The notes under the pieces were generated by a model. The model was not told the origin of the DNA, searched no databases, and was given only the letters and a program-made list of their open reading frames with translations. From the NCBI GenBank assembly GCA_001781275.1, contig MFLH01000052.1, positions 1 through 19,315 on the forward strand: a DNA stretch of 19,315 bases, written 5' to 3'. Position 1 is the first letter of the stretch. Each line of letters begins with the position of its first letter. The translations under genes were made by a program, and so were the position numbers. Positions 13,893-19,315 of this stretch are shown one piece after another. Source of the stretch: Candidatus Kaiserbacteria bacterium RIFCSPHIGHO2_02_FULL_54_11b. Lineage in GTDB: Bacteria; Patescibacteriota; Minisyncoccia; Phycocordibacterales; UBA2100.

Positions 13893-14204
13893 ATGCGGAC
13901 CGTGCTCCTCTTTTCACTCGTCCTCACATTTCTTTTCCCTACTTTTGCGTTCGCGTTTCCATTCGGTGGGCAAGTAGGCCTCGCGGTGCCGTGCTACAAC
14001 CTTGCCATTTACGCCAATGTGGGACCACCCCGCGGCGGCCCTTTCATATGGACGCCAGCGACGAAGACGTATGCATTTGGTGCGCCATCTTCTGGACGAT
14101 GGCTTTTGGGTCTCGCCGGCGCACCATACTATTGCATCGTCTCTATCCAGCCGGTCATCGTCTGGCCGGGAACTTATATAACCATGATGGGCTCAAGCCA
14201 GTAG
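13893..14204 (+). CDS. Small secreted protein, function unknown
   Basis: The ATG at 13893 gives 103 residues that open with a textbook signal peptide (MRTVLLFSLVL... ending AFA/FPFGG near residue 21). A longer in-frame version from 13821 would overlap rsmA and bury the signal, and the TATAAT box fits only the short form. The mature part of about 80 residues is rich in Gly, Pro and aromatics and has two cysteines, in VPCYN and YYCIV, likely one disulfide. Segments PRGGPFIWTPATKTY and TYITMMGSSQ look like a family I have met in Parcubacteria next to pilus or T4SS-like genes; no function is known. It is followed after one base by the ATG of the next gene, indicating an operon. Confidence 0.85.
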   Translation: MRTVLLFSLVLTFLFPTFAFAFPFGGQVGLAVPCYNLAIYANVGPPRGGPFIWTPATKTYAFGAPSSGRWLLGLAGAPYYCIVSIQPVIVWPGTYITMMGSSQ

Positions 14205-14205
14205 T

Positions 14206-15063
14206 ATGGAGTGGATTCGTGCGCACCCGTATGTCTCCGCGCTGTGCGCAGCGGGAATTCTTGTGGTCGTTGGAATACTTATCGTCGATTGGCGCTCGAC
14301 GAGGCCCGTGCAAAGACAAGCGACTGTTTGGGGAGGAGGCGGGACGGGGCTCCTGAACCCTACATCGTATGACCCCACACAAAATACTACATCGCAGGGT
14401 GGTGGATCCATCATGGAGCAGGTGACGAGTGGGCCGCCTTATACCTACACCCCGCCGGTCGGCGTCGCAGAGTCCGCACCTTCTCAAAATACGGGCCCGT
14501 ATGATTTTGAAACATTTGTTGCGATGCTCATAAAAGAAACGACGCCAAAAAAACAAGGGGGCACAGGCGCAGATAGCTCCGTGATAGAGGCCTACTCATA
14601 CATTCCGCGCGGACTCATAAGCACGACGACGCCCACCGTCTCGCGAACGGCGCTCCAGCAAGCACTCTATGAATACGGCAATGATATCGGCTCAAGTATC
14701 GAATCGTTCGAGCAACAGCATTCAAATATGGTGCAGCTACTCAAAGAGCAGGTCGAGGACCGAGGAAATGCCGACAAGGCAGAAGCGGTGGTCAATCTTG
14801 GTCGTTCGTTCCAAGGCCTTGGAACGAACCTCGCCAGCATGGACTCGGTGCCCTCCGCTATTGTCTCTGCACACCAAGCACTCGCACAAAGCTATATCGA
14901 GATCGGAAAAAAGCTTGCGCTAGTGCCGCAGGCGGAGCGTGATAGTGATTTTATCGAGGCGATCAAGACCTACAACGCCGCAGCCGATACCTTTACGAAG
15001 AACTACATCCAGATCGCGGCGCTCTTCGGGGCACACGGTGTCATATTTGCCTCGATGGACTGA
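14206..15063 (+). CDS. Membrane-anchored extracytoplasmic protein, paralog of 15223 gene
   Basis: A 285-residue protein with a short N-terminus and one hydrophobic helix at about 9-27, then WRSTR, predicting an anchored protein whose bulk is outside the membrane. Residues 40-100 are low-complexity (Gly, Ser, Thr, Pro). The C-terminal half (about 150-275) is helical and contains a pattern shared with the 15223 product: V-P at 215-216, H223, D248 and Y256-N257 with nearly the same spacings. Function is unknown. The start follows the previous stop by one base, so translation is probably coupled. No strong terminator follows; a weak CAG/CTG hairpin with ATTTT lies near 15080-15098. Confidence 0.85.
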   Translation: MEWIRAHPYVSALCAAGILVVVGILIVDWRSTRPVQRQATVWGGGGTGLLNPTSYDPTQNTTSQGGGSIMEQVTSGPPYTYTPPVGVAESAPSQNTGPYDFETFVAMLIKETTPKKQGGTGADSSVIEAYSYIPRGLISTTTPTVSRTALQQALYEYGNDIGSSIESFEQQHSNMVQLLKEQVEDRGNADKAEAVVNLGRSFQGLGTNLASMDSVPSAIVSAHQALAQSYIEIGKKLALVPQAERDSDFIEAIKTYNAAADTFTKNYIQIAALFGAHGVIFASMD

Positions 15064-15185
15064 GGACGGGTCTTCACATTCAGTCCGACTGGATTTTAAG
15101 TCTTAGGTGCCATACCTCATGAGATACTAGGGCCGCATCGTCTTGTTGGTGTCGCCCGCCTTCTACACACTTTGATGAATTAAGA

Positions 15186-15197
15186 GCGTCAGGACGC
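15186..15197 (+). promoter_or_regulatory. Short palindrome overlapping the -35 zone of the 15223 promoter
   Basis: GCGTC-AG-GACGC is a perfect 5+5 palindrome with a 2-nt centre, 13 nt upstream of the TATACT box and covering the place where a -35 would sit. It could be an operator, but one such palindrome can occur by chance. The rest of the intergenic stretch 15064-15185 shows no gene or recognised signal. Confidence 0.3.
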
Positions 15198-15210
15198 CTA
15201 TCTCACAGGG

Positions 15211-15216
15211 TATACT
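15211..15216 (+). promoter_or_regulatory. -10 box upstream of 15223 gene
   Basis: TATACT ends 6 nt before the in-frame GTG at 15223. If the true start is instead ATG 15265, the same promoter would give a leader of about 42 nt. Confidence 0.6.
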
Positions 15217-15222
15217 AACTGT

Positions 15223-16032
15223 GTGGAAAAAGAACGCGCCTACAGAAGCGTGAGTTTTTGCATTATGAATCGAGGATTTTCCCCCATTTTCATTACCGCA
15301 GCGATCTCGATCGCGGCACTTCTCGCGGTCGCAGGGTGGCAGATCGACGCTTCGCTACGTGAGAGAAGCGCCGCGACTTCGTATGTCGCCGAGACAAATG
15401 CTTCGAGCACATCGCTCCTCGATACCTCCGCGAGCTCGATACTTTCTTCTGACCCGTCGACGACCCCGCTCGGCTCCGCGGTCTTCGATGAGCTCGTTGC
15501 GCAATACCTTTCTCTACAAGATGGCGGACTCTATACGCCCGAGACGGGGGAAAGGGCCGCAGAAAAAATGGCAGAAGAACTTAAAGTTCCCATCTCATAT
15601 CGCGCATATACTGCTGCGGACATTTCGACCGATCCGGACTCATCGTACGTACGCATGCTCGCGTATCGCGGTGAGCTGCAAGAGTCGCTTGCGCCACTCC
15701 TCCGAAATACACAGGCCGAGTACGAGATATTCGCATACTATGTAAATACAAAAGACAAGACGTATCTCGAAAAATTGCAGCGGGCCGCGCAAAATTACCG
15801 CGCTGCTGCGGGTGCGACCGCACTCGTCGTCCCGCCACAAGATGCGTTCGGACAACACCTCGGCATTTTGAATGCGATGGGAGAATTCGCAGCGACGCTC
15901 GATGCGCTTGTCGCCAATGCCGACGACCCGTTCGCCGCCGTGGTACTTTTGCGCACCTACAACGAGGCAGAAGCGCGAGTGCTCGCGTCTTTCCAAGCGC
16001 TCGCAAAGTACTACCGAGAGAAACAATCATGA
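15223..16032 (+). CDS. Membrane-anchored extracytoplasmic protein with prepilin-like N-terminus
   Basis: From GTG 15223 the product is 269 residues; ATG 15265 would give 255. The N-terminal region has MNRG-FSPIF followed by a hydrophobic helix (about 19-38), resembling the G/F cleavage site and helix of type IV prepilins, although the usual Glu at position 5 is Phe. The outer part begins with a Ser/Thr-rich linker (about 50-85). The helical C-terminal half shares V-P (203-204), H212, D234-D235 and Y246-N247 with the 14206 product, so the two are likely paralogs. The choice of GTG rests on the TATACT box 6 nt upstream; there is no Shine-Dalgarno for either start. The stop overlaps the next gene (ATGA), so they are co-translated. 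Function unknown. Confidence 0.8.
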   Translation: MEKERAYRSVSFCIMNRGFSPIFITAAISIAALLAVAGWQIDASLRERSAATSYVAETNASSTSLLDTSASSILSSDPSTTPLGSAVFDELVAQYLSLQDGGLYTPETGERAAEKMAEELKVPISYRAYTAADISTDPDSSYVRMLAYRGELQESLAPLLRNTQAEYEIFAYYVNTKDKTYLEKLQRAAQNYRAAAGATALVVPPQDAFGQHLGILNAMGEFAATLDALVANADDPFAAVVLLRTYNEAEARVLASFQALAKYYREKQS

Positions 16033-17723
16033 AAAAGATATTTCTTACCATACTCATCGCCATTTTCTTTGCGCCGTCTTTTGCGGGTGCGCAGGCCAAC
16101 ACCCTACTACGCCAAGGAATATTTGATTGCAATCAGAACGGGGCCTACGCAATGAGCGTCGGCTCGCTCGGAGCAACGGGTGGTGTGTACGTGCCTGTCG
16201 CTGATTCCACGGTTGAACTCAACACGGGCACGCTTCTGTACAAAGAATGTGTGCTGCGCGAAGTGATAATCCGCGAGCGCGAAGCGGCAATGGCAGGATT
16301 TACAAAAAAAGCTGCGCTTTCGATCCAGACAGGTCGTAATGGTAATCCGCAGTACGTGGTTAATCAGGGGCAAGAGCTGCTCACGCAGGCGAGTGACCCT
16401 GCGTTCTTGGGTTTCTTGCAGGGCGGTGCCCTGCAAACTCTGAACCCCGCCCTACAAGGGCCCATCACGCGCGCAATGGTGCGTTACTACGAAGGAGAAA
16501 CTCGTTTGCCTCAAGCGACATCACTCAAATGTCCGTACACGGGCGACCTCCTCGGATACCAGAACGGGCAAGTCCGCTTCACAATTGCTGACTTCCTTGC
16601 TGCTTCAGCGCCGCAGTGCAATCCGGTATTCGCCCTCTTTCTCGCGCAAGATATCGCCGATGGCCGCATCGCGCAAGCGGTCCAATACCAGACCGACCAA
16701 TGGAACTGGAATAACGGGTACTATTCCCAAACTGATGGCGCCATAGATCCGTTGCGCCGGAGGATATTGACGCCGGGAATAAACATCCAGCAGTCCTTTC
16801 AGACGATACTCGACAGTCCCGTCCGCCAACTCGAGAGCGCCAATGACATCGGCCAGATGATCAACGCGCTCTACGCGGGCATGACGACACAGATAATCTC
16901 CGACAATCAGGGGCTTTCAGGCCTCACGCAGTCGATCGGGGGCCAGCCAAGCTATATCGATAGGGTGGTGCAGGAAGCGTCGCGGGGACTGCGCGATGCC
17001 GCGACCAATGTCGCCCTACAAAACCTCTTGGCAGCACAGCGGGTGGAGGCTGCGTACCTGCAGATCGTAAATGCGATCGGGACAGCGCTTACAACGGCGA
17101 TACTACAATTGAGGAGTGCAGAGAAGCAGTGTTGGGACCTCATCATCTATCAGAATGACGGGAAGCCCGAGCGCCACGTCTGTAGTGGCCCGCTTGCCGC
17201 CGACAACACCTGCACGTCATTCGCCGGCGCATGTACGATCGATCCCACAACCGGCCAGCAAACATGCCCGACAGGAGCAGCCCTCAAAATCGCCACCTCG
17301 ACCGCCTTCTCGCAGCCGATCATCAGCTCCCAAATAGCCCCCATCGCGACCTCGACGGTCGCGCGTATCCAAGCATCGCAAAACGCGCTCGGACTCATCG
17401 CCAAACTGATCGAGGCGGTGACGGGGACTTCACTCGATGCGCAGCGCCTCGCGATCGTGCAGCTCAACAACCTCGTCGCTCAAAAGCTCCTCCACATCCA
17501 GCCCGACATCGATGGTCCGAATGGCGTCCAGAAACAATTGGATAGCGTGCAGACGGCAATGCTCGGCTCTGAAGGGCTCATTTTGAGTACGGTAAAGCTC
17601 TGGGCGGATTCCGAGACGGTGCGCCCCGGCTGGTGCAACGTGAATAATCCTGCGGTCCTCGAAGCGTGGAAGAAATGCTGGGATAAGAATAACCCGGACA
17701 AAGCGGCGTGCCCCACACCATAA
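16029..17723 (+). CDS. Cysteine-rich secreted protein of the T4SS-like cluster, function unknown
   Basis: The 564-residue protein begins with a signal peptide (KK, hydrophobic core, cleavage near FAGAQA/N at about 23). The mature chain has twelve cysteines, an even number, with a cluster of five between about 376 and 415 (KQCWDL, HVCSGP, NTCTSF, GACTID, QTCPTG) and three at the C-terminus, suggesting disulfide-stabilised folding outside the membrane. Central segments such as YAGMTTQIISDNQGLSGL and long Gln/Ala-rich helices recall the periplasmic VirB5/TrbJ-type subunits of type IV secretion systems, but this is resemblance only. ATG overlaps the stop of the upstream gene as ATGA, and GAGAGA lies about 8 nt upstream as a weak ribosome site. 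The VirB6-like gene follows after 52 nt. Confidence 0.85.
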   Translation: MKKIFLTILIAIFFAPSFAGAQANTLLRQGIFDCNQNGAYAMSVGSLGATGGVYVPVADSTVELNTGTLLYKECVLREVIIREREAAMAGFTKKAALSIQTGRNGNPQYVVNQGQELLTQASDPAFLGFLQGGALQTLNPALQGPITRAMVRYYEGETRLPQATSLKCPYTGDLLGYQNGQVRFTIADFLAASAPQCNPVFALFLAQDIADGRIAQAVQYQTDQWNWNNGYYSQTDGAIDPLRRRILTPGINIQQSFQTILDSPVRQLESANDIGQMINALYAGMTTQIISDNQGLSGLTQSIGGQPSYIDRVVQEASRGLRDAATNVALQNLLAAQRVEAAYLQIVNAIGTALTTAILQLRSAEKQCWDLIIYQNDGKPERHVCSGPLAADNTCTSFAGACTIDPTTGQQTCPTGAALKIATSTAFSQPIISSQIAPIATSTVARIQASQNALGLIAKLIEAVTGTSLDAQRLAIVQLNNLVAQKLLHIQPDIDGPNGVQKQLDSVQTAMLGSEGLILSTVKLWADSETVRPGWCNVNNPAVLEAWKKCWDKNNPDKAACPTP

Positions 17724-17775
17724 CTATGGTACGTATCAAAAAACATTGGACGGAAAGACGGGTGGAGGAAATAGT

Positions 17776-19315
17776 ATGAGAAACCCCAAGATTCTTTCTG
17801 TTATTTTTCTTTCGATTCTAACGGTTACTCCGTTTTTGTCGGTTTCTTTTTTCCCACGTCCTGTTTCTGCTCAAACATTGCCCACGTGTATCGATGGTCA
17901 ATATTATTCACCTCCTTTGAGCGGCGTCAACCTCGGATGGGATGGTCTTACTGCTCGTTTTTATAACAATTCAGATAGAGCGGAATGCGCTCCAACCGCA
18001 GCACAAAGGGCAGCTCGCCCCTACACTGGAATTGCTGCTCCGGCGGTCTGTACGGGCATCGTAAGTTGTATTACGCTCCTTCCCCGGCTCTTGTTCCAAT
18101 ACGGAACCGCGGCCATAGCCCTCGTGTTTGTTTCTCTCAGCTCGTTGATCCTTTCTATCGCGGCGCTGCTCTTCAACTGGCTTGTCGACCATACCATCAT
18201 CCAATTCGGTACAACATATACAGATGCAGTAAAAAAGGCGGTGGAGACCGCATGGACCGCATTCCGCGATATAGCCAACATTCTCATCATCGGCATTTTC
18301 ACCTTCATCGCGATTTCCATCATCCTCGGCCTTAAGGAGTACGGGCAGAAGAAAATGATAGCGCACGTGCTCATCATCGCGGTTCTCATCAACTTCAGTC
18401 TGCTCTTTACAAAGATGATTATCGACGGTTCGAATTACACCGCGACACAAGTCTACACGGCGGCGGGGCTCGGCAGCACGCAGGCAAAGGGCGCAACGGT
18501 AAATAACAGTACGCAATACGGGATAGCAGACCAATTCATGAATTTGCTTGGCGTCAGCACTCTTGCGAATGCGTGGAAAACGGTCAACGATACCGCAGTT
18601 GCACAAAACGGCTGGTGGGGCCCGTTCGTGCATGGCATTTTGTTGACGGTCATCCTTCTGGGCGCAGCGCTCGTACTTTTCTATGGATGTTTTCTGCTCG
18701 TCTCGCGTTTGATCATGCTGATTTTTCTCATGATGACCGCGTCTATCGCATTTGCGAGCTACCTCGTCCCGAAATGGGCAGGGAGCAGTTATGGATGGAG
18801 CGCGTGGTGGAGCTCGCTTATCTGGTGTGCTGCGTTCGCCCCAATACTCATGTTCCTCTTGTGGATGACTCTGAACGTCTCTAGTGCTCTCAAGAACAAG
18901 ACGACGGGGACTTTGGGTGGAGCACTTTCGGATCCGGCGGGGGGTAACAATATGAGCGCACTCTTTGCGTACCTCATAGTACTCGGCCTTCTCTATGCGA
19001 CCTTCAAGGTCTCGAGTATGGCCGCCAACAAAATCGGCGGATTTAATATAGCGTCACTGGCAACTGCATTGCCGTTTACTATGGGTTCACGCTTCCTTGC
19101 AGGCGGTTTGGGACGACTAGCAATAGGAGCTCCTGCATATTTTAAGGCAAAGAGCCTCACGAAAGAAGCTCGAACAGCGCGTGATGCTGCGGCCGTAGCC
19201 GAAAGGGGGGCTCGACGACACGATAACGCAGGGAACTTTGCGCTCGGAGCCCAGGCTCGCGCAGAAGCCATACGACAAAAGGAGATCGCGAGACAGAAAA
19301 TGAAAACTGCTGGGC
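17776..19315 (+). CDS. VirB6/TrbL-like polytopic membrane protein (partial, runs off window)
   Basis: The frame is open from ATG 17776 to the window end (513 residues). GGAGG at 17764-17768, 7 nt before the ATG, is a strong Shine-Dalgarno. A signal peptide ends near PVSAQ (33), followed by an outer segment with cysteines at 38, 71, 92 and 98. Transmembrane segments are seen at about 108-136, 166-186, 194-216, 285-330 (probably two), 348-368 and 394-414. After about 455 the chain becomes highly charged and basic with Ala-rich helices (KAKSLTKEARTARDAA), a cytoplasmic tail. This layout (multiple helices plus long soluble tail) matches VirB6/TrbL channel components of type IV secretion systems, seen in CPR genomes next to VirB4 ATPases. 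Class is inferred from topology and context, not from a diagnostic motif. Confidence 0.75.
   Translation, partial: MRNPKILSVIFLSILTVTPFLSVSFFPRPVSAQTLPTCIDGQYYSPPLSGVNLGWDGLTARFYNNSDRAECAPTAAQRAARPYTGIAAPAVCTGIVSCITLLPRLLFQYGTAAIALVFVSLSSLILSIAALLFNWLVDHTIIQFGTTYTDAVKKAVETAWTAFRDIANILIIGIFTFIAISIILGLKEYGQKKMIAHVLIIAVLINFSLLFTKMIIDGSNYTATQVYTAAGLGSTQAKGATVNNSTQYGIADQFMNLLGVSTLANAWKTVNDTAVAQNGWWGPFVHGILLTVILLGAALVLFYGCFLLVSRLIMLIFLMMTASIAFASYLVPKWAGSSYGWSAWWSSLIWCAAFAPILMFLLWMTLNVSSALKNKTTGTLGGALSDPAGGNNMSALFAYLIVLGLLYATFKVSSMAANKIGGFNIASLATALPFTMGSRFLAGGLGRLAIGAPAYFKAKSLTKEARTARDAAAVAERGARRHDNAGNFALGAQARAEAIRQKEIARQKMKTAG

Noticed and set aside
15064..15222. Possible RNA gene or strong terminator in the gap between the two paralogs
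   Set aside because: No tRNA-like fold, no consensus promoter other than the 15211 box, and only a 3-bp hairpin before ATTTT.
17971..18633. 220-codon reverse ORF inside the VirB6-like gene
   Set aside because: Antisense to a membrane protein with signal peptide and strong Shine-Dalgarno; no recognisable domain.

Overview
The window looks like a moderately GC-rich chromosome segment from a Candidate Phyla Radiation (Patescibacteria) bacterium, most likely of the Parcubacteria side (Kaiserbacteria/Adlerbacteria-like). This rests on pattern recognition: small secreted or single-pass proteins of the kind seen in those genomes, a pared-down DksA-like protein, a short archaeal-type PurA, a LysM-M23 hydrolase, and a VirB6-like envelope gene cluster. 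TGA is used as a stop (for example dksA-like 6082 region, comM, rsmA), so the code appears to be standard bacterial. No tRNA, rRNA, CRISPR array or insertion sequence was seen.

Layout. 1-732 (-): N-terminal two thirds of a DUF475/TerC-type membrane protein, cut by the window edge. 822-1682 (+): an LpxC-like Zn deacetylase closed by a strong terminator. 1863-5685 (+): pnp overlapping a proline-rich single-pass membrane protein. 5720-6082 (+): DksA/TraR-like regulator. 6147-7703 (+): comM, followed by a second, synonymously recoded copy of its last 11 codons exactly 100 bp downstream. 7911-8585 (+): secreted protein of unknown function, convergent with purA (8595-9602, -). 9718-10779 (-): LysM-LysM-M23 protein. 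10780-11159: long divergent intergenic region holding a near-consensus leftward promoter, a foldable leader of about 180 nt and an intrinsic-terminator-like hairpin, i.e. a candidate ncRNA or attenuator ahead of the M23 gene. 11160-13851 (+): uvrD/pcrA overlapping rsmA. 13893-19315 (+): five consecutive envelope genes (small secreted protein, two paralogous membrane-anchored proteins, a 12-cysteine secreted protein, and a polytopic VirB6/TrbL-like protein running off the edge), read as part of a T4SS-like surface apparatus.

Two themes cut across genes. First, several genes (dksA-like, comM, 7911, uvrD, 13893, 15223) have a -10 box ending only 6-7 nt before the start codon and no Shine-Dalgarno, which predicts leaderless mRNAs; several of these boxes have a TGn extension and poor -35 boxes. 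lpxC-like and the VirB6-like gene, by contrast, have clear SD sequences. Second, the envelope theme: LpxC-like, M23, Pro-rich membrane protein and the T4SS-like cluster all act on or across the cell surface, while comM, uvrD, pnp and rsmA are housekeeping nucleic-acid genes. All functional statements come from reading motifs by eye; no database search was possible.
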